64,000 bases of DNA from Capronia americana (taxonomy: Eukaryota; Ascomycota; Eurotiomycetes; Chaetothyriales; Herpotrichiellaceae). Below the pieces are notes generated by a model. The model did no database searches. It saw only the letters and a list, made by a program, of their open reading frames with translations, and was not told where the DNA came from. Position numbers and translations under genes: made by a program. The stretch covers positions 558,001-622,000 of the forward strand of contig JADWQD010000003.1 of NCBI GenBank assembly GCA_016110215.1, given 5' to 3'. This document shows, piece after piece, positions 10,542 through 21,427 of the stretch. Position 1 is the stretch's first letter. Each line of letters starts with the position of its first letter.

Positions 10542-12491
10542 TCACACCTCAGCCTTCTGACTTATCCCAAGGGTCGGCTTGTGAAGAGTCTTGTTGACAT
10601 AGCTGGTGAGATAGTCATTCACGTCTTTGAGGAAAAAGGCTGAAGTGAGACCGATGCCCGTAAAGCCCAAAGAAGCAAGATACACGATCTTGAAAGCATG
10701 CGTATATGCTTGTCTAGTGGCAAGCTGCAAGGCATTCAACACTGCGACATCCAGTCCAGGTACTGTCTCCAAGGCCGATGAAGTACCGTTTGCGATTGCT
10801 ATGAACAGGTCTGGAATACTGCTAGCGGGTAAGCCGGCAGCTTCGACTGCAGGTGTGATTTCCTGAGGTAGAAAGGCACCGAGTCTGTCGGAATATATGG
10901 CCAGGAAAATACTGACTGCGTGTTTTGCGTCAGCTGAATAGTTCCATCATGGCGCCATGCCCTGATATTCGTGAGCACGATGTGCCCGGACTTACCTGCA
11001 ACGGTGCCAAAGGTCAATCTTGTCGACCCGAAGAAGCCCTGGGCGACACCAATATCATTGGGGGGAGCCACCAGCCCGGTAACGACGATCGTGACCAGGT
11101 TGACCCACCCGTTGGCAAGGCCGGCAAGGATTGTGAACGCTATGGCGAGACTCTCCTTTTGATACGTCACCGCAGCCATCCCGGAGCAGAACGTTGCAGT
11201 CATTATACAAGCGAGCACCATCTGCCACTTGAGATAGCCAACCCTTTTGAACAGTGGCGCGAAAAAGAGTTCACCGCAGACCAGGGCTATACCCGTGGTA
11301 CAAGAAAGGAGACCAATGGTGATTTCGTTTGTCGTAAAGAGCATCGTGACCTGGATGGGCCAAAATATGTTCAGCACGAGCCAGACCATTTGCATAGTCG
11401 AGCCAATGAAGATGCAAACGACAATATTCCGAATTTTGAAGAGCCGGACAGGGAGGAGGGGCTGTCTTAGAGGCATGTATGTTTCGTACACTCCAAACGC
11501 GACGAGCAGAAGACCGCCGATCACCAGTGAGGCGACAACGCGCGCACTGTGCCAGGGATACAGCCCGCTAGCCCATGTAAAACCAAGAAGTACCAGAATA
11601 AGACCGGTAAAGTATAATAAAACGCCCTACGGATAAGATTAGTCAGTTCACCGGGCCATTCAATATCTAGTGTCGGCTCAGGAGTCAGAAGTCAGGAGTT
11701 CTCGGGTTTAGGGTTCGCTTAGGATAACTTACGCCGTAATCTAGCGACTTGACCTCTTCCCACCTACTCAACTCGCTGTTTATCATGTGGAAGTTTGGCG
11801 GGAAATAGCAGGTGGCGAAAAGGACGACTGAGCCGCCAGCCACCGCGACGTTCAGCCAGTAGACTCCTCTCCATCCCACTCCGGTATAGGCAATCATGGA
11901 CCTCGCGATCAGAGCGCCAAAGCCTAACGTAGGTAAGACCGTGACGGTTATGGCGGCCTGGCCCCAATGGCGATATTTATTGGGAAGCAGCTCGTGGATA
12001 ATAACAGGATACAACAACCCCGCCGCCCCGCCGATGCCGGTCAGGACGCTCCCACCGATGAGCACATCGACGCTGTTGCCGGTGGCGCAGATGATGGATC
12101 CAATGGCGCCGAGTGTCTGGCCGCCGAGGAGGAAATAACGTCGACCAAGGATGTCGGAGAGGCGAGCAAAGAACAAATGTAATACTCCGGTGAAGAGGGT
12201 GTTCACCAGCGTGATCAGGTACAGGTTGGGCGAAGGGCCAATGTCGGCATTGATAACGGATAGAATGTTGACGGGCATTGCGTAGCCGATGAAGATGCTG
12301 TTGGCTAGCAGGAACGTGGCCAAGATGGACCCGATCAACCGTGGTGAAGCCCAGTAGTTGTCGAGTTCGGAGGCATCGTGGCCAAGCTCGTTGCGGCGCA
12401 ATGTATCGTGCGAATTGACCTTCTTCAACTGTTCCATTTCGTGGTGCTCAACCTCTTGCTTGATGACTGTGTCTCCCACTGCTTCGGACAT
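10542..12491 (-). CDS. MFS efflux transporter, TRI12/siderophore-type family
   Basis: Three exons: 12491-11733, 11626-10996 and 10915-10542 (introns of 106 and 80 bp), giving about 587 residues. This is a drug:H+ antiporter-type major facilitator with about 14 predicted membrane segments. The first half has a polar N-terminal tail (about 45 residues) and the signature FARLSDILGRRYFLLGGQ between segments 2 and 3, near residues 110-127. Later features are LTGIGGAAGLLYPVIIHELLP and WRGVYWLNV. The C-terminal half has the hydrophobic series running through MVWLVLNIFWPIQV to NDYLTSYVNK. This layout matches the trichothecene-efflux (TRI12) Pfam family. The start at 12491 is the first ATG in frame. 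Its place between the oxygenase and the cluster regulator suggests export or uptake of the cluster's substrate or product at the plasma membrane. Confidence 0.88.
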
Positions 12492-13232
12492 CTTGTGCTC
12501 CAAGGTGTGCGATGGACTGATTTTGCTGAATTCGCCTTCGGTAAACAGAGTCTGCTGGTGCTTGACGAACTGTCGAGATCAGGAAGCCGGAGTATTTTCA
12601 CTAGTCGTTTGTTTCGACACATGGGGCAGTCCACCATATTTTGTATCTCTACAGCACGAAGACCGGGGTCAATATACGATCCGGGGTGTTTTCCGGGGTT
12701 CGGAGGGCGGGCTGCCCATGTCGCCTCAGTTCTAACCACTCTGTGGTCTATGCTGAAGCTCGATGGCCCCTCCGGCTCCGCCGGCCATATTATATTGCCG
12801 AACTCCTGTAAAGGTGCGGCAGAAATTGTGGAGTAGATGATTTCGATCGAGTGACTATTGTCTATTTCTCTACTGGCTTGGTCAACATTTGCAAGAATTC
12901 TGAAGTAATCTCTAGCAGTGGGTCTCATGCTGGACGTGGTTCCGGCGAAGCTTTTCCACAGGGGCCTGGTAGATTAGAGTCTGCTGGACTACCACTGCCT
13001 AGGAGCTACTTGTGCAGTGTGAAACGGGTCGGTATCAATCTACCGACCCTTGCCGATCCCTCAATTGAATAGTCTTGGGAGAAGCAACCAGCTGACACAT
13101 GATTCCGAGAGACCTTATGCAGGCTTGGTGGTAAGCTCTAGCTATTGATACGTGAATGTTATGATCATCCTTAGACTTCTCAGATTGTGATGCCAGTAGG
13201 AGAGCGAAGCACTAACATTCCGGGTAATAGCC
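12492..13232. other. Intergenic region between MFS pump and cluster transcription factor
   Basis: This is the pump promoter and the 3' flank of the regulator gene. I find no conserved coding sequence. Confidence 0.55.
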
Positions 13233-16200
13233 TCAGTGCCCAGTGAATTCTGTCAGTTCTTTCACAAGTGCCACCAGTTTCTTGGACATGGGTGGAAGGT
13301 GATCAGCACCAGCTTGATGGTTGCTTTCGAGAACCTTGGAGATGACAATTGGAAGCACGCTGATGTTGGACAGCGGTGTGACTTCGGTCCCGAGAAGGAG
13401 ACTTGGTTCCCCATGTCCATTCAATAGGTACGACCTGACCCGCATATTTTCATGCCCGTTCAATACCACAAGAGTAGTCTCGTCTCTAGACCTAGGTATC
13501 TCTTGTCGACTGTGGATATGCTGTTCGAGACCTGATCGTGTATCATTCTGGGGTTCTGGACTTTGTCTCCTGGAAGTCTCGCTGATTGCTTCAAGCATAA
13601 ACGGTAGTGCCAATACCACACATGCTTGGTACACAGCGACCGCATAGAAGCTCCGCAGTTGGGAGGGTTTCATGTCCTGCGCGGCCTTCAAAACTTGGCC
13701 TGCATGCCACATGGCATGCCATGGCTCCTCGCTGTCTGACCATGTCTGTAGGCTCGGGGTTGTCAACCGGGACTCCTCGAGGCCAAATCGGCCAACGAGC
13801 TTTTCAATGTCGACAAACGAGACATAGAGAGCCATCATGAAAAGCTCACAGACCATTCGTGCTTCGCTTGTAAGAATCCTCAAGGCACTCGAAATGTCTC
13901 TTATGTCTGCAAGCCTTTGATATAGATCTTGCCGTTGTGCCTCCAGCCACAGGCTGTTCTGCGAGGGCCTTTTGTTAAGTCGGTGGCCGCGATGCAGCGC
14001 TCTGGCGTCCTGTAGTGCGACGATCTGCGGCCAGAGACAATGTAATGCTGCGAAGACACACAGCTCACGATCATATTCCCGTGACAGAGATTGCAGGGTT
14101 GAAGGATCTTGGATGATATCTCTTAGGTTAAGCTTCAATTGTTCTGTGCTTGTGCGCTTGGTAAGGAGTGCCGTTCTCCAGGTCAGATGGTTAGGTGCAT
14201 TCCATAGGTCGTGCGCAGAAGGCAGACCAAACATGATCTCGGTGCTGTAGAAGCGCGGGCTCCGGGTATAGGCCGCTGAAGCTTGAATATCGTTTATGAA
14301 CGCTCTGAATACGCATCTGAAAAGCGTTAGGACGCGAGCTTCGTCGATCCATCACAAACTCACCTGCGGAAAGATTCAAGCTGCGTCCACTTCGTCCACT
14401 TTGACTTCAAAGCGTTGTCGTCATCTTGAGACGACGGCACCCAAGTGCTTTCGAGATTCATCAGATCATAGGCTCCAGTTCTCCGGATCATCTAGCCAAT
14501 ATCAGTCATCTGTTGGTCTCTCCGTCCGGGTCGATGGTATACGTACAATGGGAATACTGTTTGCGGCTGATTCAGCAACTTCCATCTTACAGCGAACACC
14601 ACTCCACAATCCCGCTTCAACCCAAAGGATCTGAGCTTGCAACATGTCCAGGTCTTGCCACGTCGAGGCCTTGTGGTCCAAGGCTTTGTAGATAGCTGCT
14701 CGAGTACGGTCTTGAAGTGCCAGTCCAAGCTTCCAGATCTGGAGATTGGAAAAGTTGGTAGACCCGGCGACGATCAGCCCACTCAGCAATTCGATTTTGC
14801 AATTATCCCCTTTGAAAGAAGGGAGATGAAGCAATGGGCAACGGCATGAAGCTTCTTGGAAGGCAAAAGCTTTCAACAGGAAGCTGAGCACCTCCGCAGA
14901 GGGAAAGCATCGCACTGCAGCAGTTTTGTCAGAGTTACTCTGGACCATGTGGAGGAGAGCATCGCGAGTATTGCTTCTGCAGGAAAACCCTGCAGACCAT
15001 TGTGACGAACCGTCTGCCTTATCAGCGGATGCATTGTCGACAGGTCCTGTAGACAGAATGGCGCATTCGTCGGCCTGTGACAGATGTGGTGTCTGCTCTG
15101 TGGATGCTGAGTCACGAGCATCCGGGTCCCACAGCCAAAGAGATTGGCTAAAGAATTCCCTTACCGAAGGTCCACGAGGTCGACGTCGACTGGTCGAGTC
15201 ATCTGCTCCCCTGGTGTATCGGGGGGAGTTGTTAAGAGGGTCATTGTAACTGAAGTCGTCATCAGGCTGCACAAATGAGGTCCAATCCAGATCTAGGTCC
15301 ATCAGGATATCATCATCGAAATCCGGCGGAGGGTCAGTTGAGAAGAAGTTATTGTCCCAAATCGATGGGAGTATAGAGGCGCTCAGGGTGTTATCAGTAT
15401 GACCGTTAGCGCTCCTCTCGATCCCTGTCCGAGGCATCAGCGACGAGGAAACCGGCCGGGTTCTATGGCTTTCATCGAAATTCTCCAACTGCTGTGATTC
15501 CACAATGGCTGTCGACACATTATCGCGATTCTGAGGCGTCCAGATTTCCGAAGATCTCGGAGCTGGACCATGGTCTCTCCCGGTAGGTTCTGAGTGTGTC
15601 GATGATCCTCGAAGGAGAGGATTCGATGCTTCAGGCTCTGGACCACAAGGCTGTCCTCGATCTCGACATCTTTGGCACGGGCGTTCATCGGAGCACTTCG
15701 TTTTGGAAATAGTGCATTGTGCGCAGGCTTTTGCTGCTCGGGTACGTCGCCTGATTCGGTACTCGTCGTTGCGGCTCGAAGTACCATGTATGGCACTATG
15801 ACGATCTAGGAGATCTCTACACGCCAAGTAGTGTCAGCCCAGCTGGAGATACGTAGAGCTGAGTGTTGAGAAGGGCGGGCTTGATACTTTCGATTAAACC
15901 CCTTTGAGCACAACGCGCATGTGTAGGTACGCTCATTTGCATCTAGAGAGAGCTATTCAGCAGAGATTTCGCGAAGAACGATACAAAGCCTGTCCGGGTC
16001 ACATAACCAAAAGGACATACAGTCAAGGGGGAACTCACGAGCCCGGCAATGTCTCTTGACATGGTCGAGTCGACCAAAGTGTTTTCCACAGCGACGACAC
16101 TGATAGAACTCCTTGGCTCGGGTTTGATCATGCGGGTTGCTGTCGGTCGAACTGCAGACATGGTAGCTGAACGATGCCACTGGGCCGGCCGCATTCCCGG

Positions 16201-16279
16201 TCTCCGCCGACACGGAGGACTGCTCTAAGGTCGGTGCTGAAAGCGGTTCTTCTTGAGGCCCCCTTAAGGTGCCGCTCAT
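13233..16279 (-). CDS. Transcription factor with two C2H2 fingers plus a Zn2Cys6 cluster
   Basis: Five exons: 16279-16039, 15942-15888, 15816-14547, 14491-14364 and 14316-13233, giving 925 residues with every junction in frame. Finger 1 is C61-x2-C64-x12-H77-x3-H81, and its last His is encoded across an intron. The linker ANERTYT leads to finger 2, C89-x2-C92-x12-H105-x3-H109, which also spans an intron. A fungal binuclear cluster follows: C130-x2-C133-x6-C140-x5-C146-x2-C149-x6-C156, preceded by a basic RIRRRTRAAK. The remaining 750 residues resemble the fungal-specific transcription factor domain, with acidic Asp-rich stretches near 180-230. It sits in the middle of the cluster, so a pathway-specific activator role is likely. 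The combined C2H2/Zn2Cys6 layout is known in filamentous fungi but less common than Zn2Cys6 alone. Target sites are unknown. Confidence 0.87.
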
Positions 16280-16856
16280 TTTGGCTTCGTGTTTCTCTTC
16301 TCGACTCCGTCACAGAGAATTGCCGGGAGGACAAGGAGGGGCCGAGACTTTTTATAAACGATTCGGCTTTTTTAGCGGCGAAGCACCCCTTGTTTCCCCA
16401 CGTTCTCCGGCTGCCCCGAGGTCTAGACGGGGTGGAGGGTCTGTGAGTAAGACGCTACTGGAAACTGGTCACTGAACACAAGATTCATCTGAGCAAGTAG
16501 TCTTCATCCGACACTCGTAGGTCTCAGTCAGGATTCTGAATGCGGTGTAGGTGTCGGGAGCCATGCTCGATTTCGGTGCAGAAAATAGACTCGCGAGGTA
16601 AAGGCTCAATGCCCCGTCGGCTGACATCACGGAGGTCGAAAATCTGAAAGGACAACACACTTGAATCTTCTGTTATCGCATACGCTCGAAGACGTGTTTG
16701 GTTTAGTGTGGAACAAGGCTTCTATAGTCATCTCTATATATGTTTCTGCAAATACACATGCCGCACTTGCAATTGACGCCGATGTCCAGACTGCTCGATG
16801 TCTGTGATGCTTGCTGCTCAATGCAGCAATGTGGACACCATCGGTCAAGATTCATT
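16280..16856. promoter_or_regulatory. Upstream region of the cluster transcription factor
   Basis: This includes a CGG-N5-CCG inverted triplet at 16408-16418, about 130 bp upstream of the regulator's ATG. It is a possible Zn2Cys6 site, but such short patterns occur often by chance. No gene is seen. Confidence 0.35.
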
Positions 16857-18482
16857 TCAGGAGCTGTTATTGCTAGCTGCAGCGTTGCGGCCAGCAATAT
16901 AACCGAACACCATAGCCGGTCCCACTGAGCCACCGCCGCCAGGGTAGGCCATGCCTGTAAACCCGGCACTGACGTTGCCGGCTGCGTAAAGGCCAGTGAT
17001 GGGCTTGCGACGAACGTTGAGGACTTGCGATTTCACATTGATCTTAGGGCCACCCTTGGTCTGGAGTACGCCGGAATAGACGCGGCATGCATAGAACGGC
17101 GCTCGATCAATGGTACCAAGTGTTTGGAATGGCCCATCGCGCGAACTGTCCCCAAAGGCCAAATCGTAGCTGCTTGTGCCTCGTCCAAAGTCCGGATCTG
17201 ACCCTCGCTCCACATGAGCATTGTACCTCAGTACAGTCTTTTCAAGGCCGGTTGGGCTGATCCCAATTTTGTGAGCAAGTTCATGTAGGGTCGAAGCTGC
17301 CTCCATCCACCCTGGGATTGGATCACCAGGCAGACGAGTTGCAAAAGTATAGCGCTCCATGTATTCGGCATCCACGATAATCCAGCACGGCAAGTTTGGA
17401 TAGTCGAATTTCATCTCGTCAAAGTTGTGCATTGCTCGTCCCACATCGTTGTAGTTGTGTGCTTCATTCACGAATCGCTTGCCGGCCCGATTCACCATGA
17501 TCGATCCGGGATTCGCCCGTTCTCCTCCCGTTAACCGGTATAGTTGTTCTCCATCATAATTTTCCCCTGGAATGCAAATCGCTGGCATCCAAGCCGCCTC
17601 CTTGGTATTGGCGATCGCGGCTTGAGCCTCCATTGCCATGATCAGTCCGTCTCCTTCACAGGACGGCGGACTCAACGGTGCTTCGATGGGACCAGCGACA
17701 TGGTCTCTGACGAGTTCTTTATTCCACTCAAAACCTCCGCTTGCAAGAACGACAGCGCGGCGTGCACAAATCTTTCGAGGCCGCCCGTCTTTGTCTTCGT
17801 ATTCTAGACCAATGACAGTGCCGTTGTCAATCACGAGCTTTCTCCCGCGAGCTTTCGACCGGAACAAGACACCTTTATCGACGGCCTGCTTGATCATGCC
17901 TGCCATCAGCGCCTCTCCGCCTCCAACCAGACCCTGAGTCACTCGGTCTTGGAACACCTTTGGGTCTGTCGAGTTGATGCCGTGCTGGACATCATCCCAA
18001 CAGAAAGGCACTGGGAACATCGGGGCCGGTCGCAGACTTGAGCGCAGATCACCGAGTTCACCCGCAGGAAAGAGTTGTGGCGTTAGCGTGCGACCAAACG
18101 TGCCTCCAGCATTTTCAGGCTGATAATCGGGCAAGCTTGTAGCCACAAACGAGAGGGACTTGTCAGCCTCCAGAAACCGGACCACATCAGGGGCTTCGTC
18201 GACGTAGACTTCTGCAAGCTCCATGTCCATTCCACCTAGAGACAGGCTGCGCAGATAGGCGAGCGCTTGCTTTTGTGAGTCCCGAGATCCAACCTCGTGC
18301 ATATGGTCGTTGTTTGGTATCCATATTCCGCCAGCCGAACATGCTGTCGTACCTCCGAGCTTATCACTGCGCTCTAGCACGATTGCTTTTGCGCCGTGGT
18401 GCTGGGCACTCAGCGCTGCGGCAACACCAGCGGCGCCAGACCCTACCACCACGACATCGAACGTCTCGTCCCAGCTGACCAT
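16857..18482 (-). CDS. FAD-dependent oxidoreductase, 3-ketosteroid dehydrogenase/fumarate reductase type
   Basis: A single exon of 541 residues beginning MVSWDETFDV. The N-terminal Rossmann motif is G14-S-G-A-A-G19 followed by an acidic ribose-binding Glu in IVLERSDKLGGTT. The AGGIWIPNN segment is typical of the KstD branch. The C-terminus returns to FAD in GLYAAGNVSAGFTGMAYPGGGGS, whose second half is the expected flavin-contact loop. Family members desaturate ketosteroids and related cyclic ketones or reduce activated double bonds. No signal peptide or membrane segment is evident, so it is probably cytosolic. It lies back to back with the P450 at 19.4 kb across an 890 bp shared upstream region, which suggests co-expression. 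A steroid substrate is possible but unproven. Confidence 0.85.
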   Translation of the reverse strand: MVSWDETFDVVVVGSGAAGVAAALSAQHHGAKAIVLERSDKLGGTTACSAGGIWIPNNDHMHEVGSRDSQKQALAYLRSLSLGGMDMELAEVYVDEAPDVVRFLEADKSLSFVATSLPDYQPENAGGTFGRTLTPQLFPAGELGDLRSSLRPAPMFPVPFCWDDVQHGINSTDPKVFQDRVTQGLVGGGEALMAGMIKQAVDKGVLFRSKARGRKLVIDNGTVIGLEYEDKDGRPRKICARRAVVLASGGFEWNKELVRDHVAGPIEAPLSPPSCEGDGLIMAMEAQAAIANTKEAAWMPAICIPGENYDGEQLYRLTGGERANPGSIMVNRAGKRFVNEAHNYNDVGRAMHNFDEMKFDYPNLPCWIIVDAEYMERYTFATRLPGDPIPGWMEAASTLHELAHKIGISPTGLEKTVLRYNAHVERGSDPDFGRGTSSYDLAFGDSSRDGPFQTLGTIDRAPFYACRVYSGVLQTKGGPKINVKSQVLNVRRKPITGLYAAGNVSAGFTGMAYPGGGGSVGPAMVFGYIAGRNAAASNNSS

Positions 18483-19374
18483 GCTTCAGCGGCTAACAAC
18501 TCACACTGTCACGCCTGTTCGAGAGTTTTTGGTCCAACACACCGGATCAAATCACTTAGCTGAATAGATGGTTCTGTATACGCTCACAAAAGTGTGAAGA
18601 CTGCAACAAATGATGGCTAAGTGGGATCGTGATGGCAATGAGGAAGAAGACACGCCGGTAAGAGAGAGGCGGTTGGTAACCCAGACATTGCAGTGAATGG
18701 TCGATCCATCCAAGCCCGAACTTCATGGGGTCATCAAATCGACCGTTGTGAATCTGGAACGGGGCGCGTTCTGCTCCCCCACCGGCAGCCAAGGAGGGGC
18801 CATCCCAATCCACAATAAGTGGATATCAATTCCGCTCAATCACGACTGATCTTGTACAAAGAAGCATGTACCGCGATTATCGCACTGTGGTCAGCGGAGA
18901 TGGAACTGCCTGTGCGAGAAGTCGCAGCCGATTCATTCAGAGAACGGCACCGGCGGCTCTGCGTACTGCCAACCCAACAGCATCGGACCGTTCACCACAC
19001 CACGACGCTCCCTCTCCGGTAGCCGGAACAGCTGCCTTCCCACCATTCCACGTTCGACGTGGGAATGTTTCCAACTACATCCGTGGTCTTCGGCAGAATA
19101 CCCGTGCTCGCGCGGCTCGAAATTCGGCATGAGCAGACGCCCCTGGCTCGGAAGACCGTAGTCAGAGGTGATCTGTTCTAGGTCTCGTCCTTGGTGGACC
19201 TTATTTGCTGACAGGAGAAATCGTCTTCGCCAACAGTAAACCCTCACTATTGTGACGATATTTCCCCCTTCCAAAGTCCTCAATTGATAATCGGCTGCTT
19301 CCATACATATATTTCATATTGTTATTCACAACTCGAAGCAATCAAACCAGTTGATAGTCGAAGTCCTTTGCAAC
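18483..19374. promoter_or_regulatory. Shared upstream region of divergent flavoprotein and P450 genes
   Basis: This is an 890 bp divergent promoter region. It contains a palindromic CCGGTAGCCGG (CGG-N3-CCG core at 19017-19025) and CGGACCG at 18984-18990. Both are candidate Zn2Cys6 sites only. No gene is seen inside. Confidence 0.4.
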
Positions 19375-21065
19375 ATGATATTAACGGAGGTTCTGGAACA
19401 TTTAAGCAGCTACACTGTGGTCATAGCCATATGCTGCGCATGGATTCTCAAAGTGCTGTCGATGGTACGTGTTGTGGTTCACGGTCACGGACTGGTCCAT
19501 TTTGGCTCATAGACATTGAAAGGCTTGCTATAATGTTCTATTCCATCCGCTTAGAGCTGTACCCGGCCCTGTTCTGGCAAAGATCTTCCCGCTCTATATG
19601 GCGCCTGCTATGATGCAGGCACGCCGAGCACAGGTATGCCCGACATCTGGGACTGGACGCAAAACCGTGATTAAACGCTTACGTTCCTGAACAGAGGCTG
19701 CTGGATTTGCATCAAGAATATGGACCGGTAGTCCGTATTGGCCCTGGCGAAGTGTCCATTGGAGACTACCAGCTGTATCGAAGAATTTACAGCCAGAACA
19801 GTTCCACCAAGGAGGAGTCGTTCTACACGGCTACCACGCTTTTGGGGCACGAGAATCTGGCAAGATACCGGTATGAATCCGTTCCACGACTGTTCCTGGA
19901 CCGGACAGCACTAATCATTGGTCGCCTGATCAGGAACAAAGCCATGCATTCTGCCCGTCGCAAAATGATGAGCCAGCCTTTCTCGCAACAGGCCATCAAC
20001 GAAAATGAAGCGCTCATTACGGAAATGAGTGAGCGATTTGTCGAGAGAGTTATAACCGGTTCTGTCGCCTCTCCAACAAACACCGTCGATGTTCTGCCAT
20101 TCTGCAAACTATTCAGCCTGGAAGTAATCTGCAAAGCAGCCTTCAACAAGGACATTTCTGCACCGTCCACCGACAATGCCTTCACTTTCTTGCAGGCGTT
20201 AGAAGATACCCCGAGGGTGATGATCATATCTTCCATCTTTCCATTCTTTAGAAAGCAGAAGCGACTCGGAGAGTATCTTCCAGGTGCAGCCGGTCATGCT
20301 TTCAGGCAAAGTAGGCTCTACGAACAGTACATGCGATCACTCTTCCGGGAATTTCGTCATGAATCAAAGCTGGACAGTACGGAGCGATTCATGGGGACTC
20401 CACTTCTGCGAAGCGAGGATGCATATTTCGGCAGACGGCTGAGCGAAGACGAGGCGGTCGAAGAGGCAATGGGCCTCGCTTTTGCTGGTAGTGGAACCAC
20501 ATCATCGACGCTCGTCTATCTCTTTTATATCCTCTCAACGACAGAAAATCACCATGTTCAGCTCAAGTTGCGAGAGGAGCTTCGGGCCGCAGGCCCCAAA
20601 CTCGCAGATCTGAAAGACTTGCCTTATCTGAACGCCGTCATCAAGGAAACAATGCGTCTTTATCCCACCATTATCTCAACACTGCCACGCGTACTCGATA
20701 TACCGCTAGAATCGGACAACGTTCACCTTCCTGCCGGCACCATTGTCGGGATGCAGAACTATGTTCATCATCGCGATCCGTCGGTGTACGCCGAACCAAA
20801 CAAGTTCCTCCCCGAGCGCTGGATTGAGCAGAGTCCATCGAGTGAAGTGGAAAAGGCCTTCACGCCATTCAGCCTCGGTACGAGAAATTGTATCGGTCAG
20901 AACCTTGCAAAAGCAGAGCTCTTGCTTGCAGTTAGTATAGTATTCCGACGCCTAGACTTGCGCCTGAACGAGGTCATGACCGAGAGTGATATGGAGATGG
21001 AGGATAGATTTGCTGCATCACCTAGAGGAGGGAAACTTATGCTCGATGTGTCCGAGATCTCTTAG
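19375..21065 (+). CDS. Cytochrome P450 monooxygenase with an apparent N-terminal frame break
   Basis: The N-terminal exon 19375-19464 encodes a 30-residue membrane anchor (MILTEVLEHLSSYTVVIAIC...) ending at a good GTACGT donor. The conserved body is in 19555-19633 (AVPGPVLAKIFPLYM) and 19695-21065. It includes the I-helix AGSGTTSS, the ExxR motif KETMRLYP, the PERW motif and the heme-binding FSLGTRNCIG. The anchor and body cannot be joined in frame by standard GT-AG splicing. The segment reading IERLAIMFYSIRL (to 19553) fits just before AVPGP but is one base out of frame with it. This could be a real frameshift, an unusual splice, or a sequence error. The full protein would be about 525 residues, ER-anchored, oxidising an unknown cluster substrate. 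Confidence 0.75.
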
Positions 21066-21427
21066 CTGCGCTTGGGCAGTGTTAGAAAGATCTCTGCTCC
21101 GAGCTTCATATACGAAAGACTATGAAATTGCGAATGATGAAAAGTGTTGCGAAGTAACCTTCCTTAGTCAGAGGACTGGTCTAATGGTCAAACGACTAGT
21201 GTCTCCCTTGATGCATGATCTCTGCTCGTGGGGCCGATTGTAGCCATCGGGTTACCGTAGGTTCCATCCGATGTCGTATGCGGTATTCGGTGCTTTCTAT
21301 ATATGATATGTGGTCGCTTTTGTTTTGTGAAAAGAGGAGTACAGATGAGGAGAACGTCGTCGACATACTCCTTTGTGCTACCATCAAGTTTCAACCTCGC
21401 AAACGTTTTATCTTCACTGCAGTCATA
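21066..21427. promoter_or_regulatory. Upstream region of amidohydrolase
   Basis: A short intergenic region with a CGG-N4-CCG triplet pair at 21248-21257, about 175 bp before the ATG. The open frame continues upstream of the chosen start, but that part has no family similarity. Confidence 0.35.

Noticed and set aside
16408..21257. CGG/CCG inverted triplets upstream of the regulator, a P450 and the amidohydrolase as a shared cluster operator
   Set aside because: The spacings differ (5, 3 and 4 bp), whereas a single Zn2Cys6 dimer would need constant spacing. Such pairs are expected by chance every few hundred bases.
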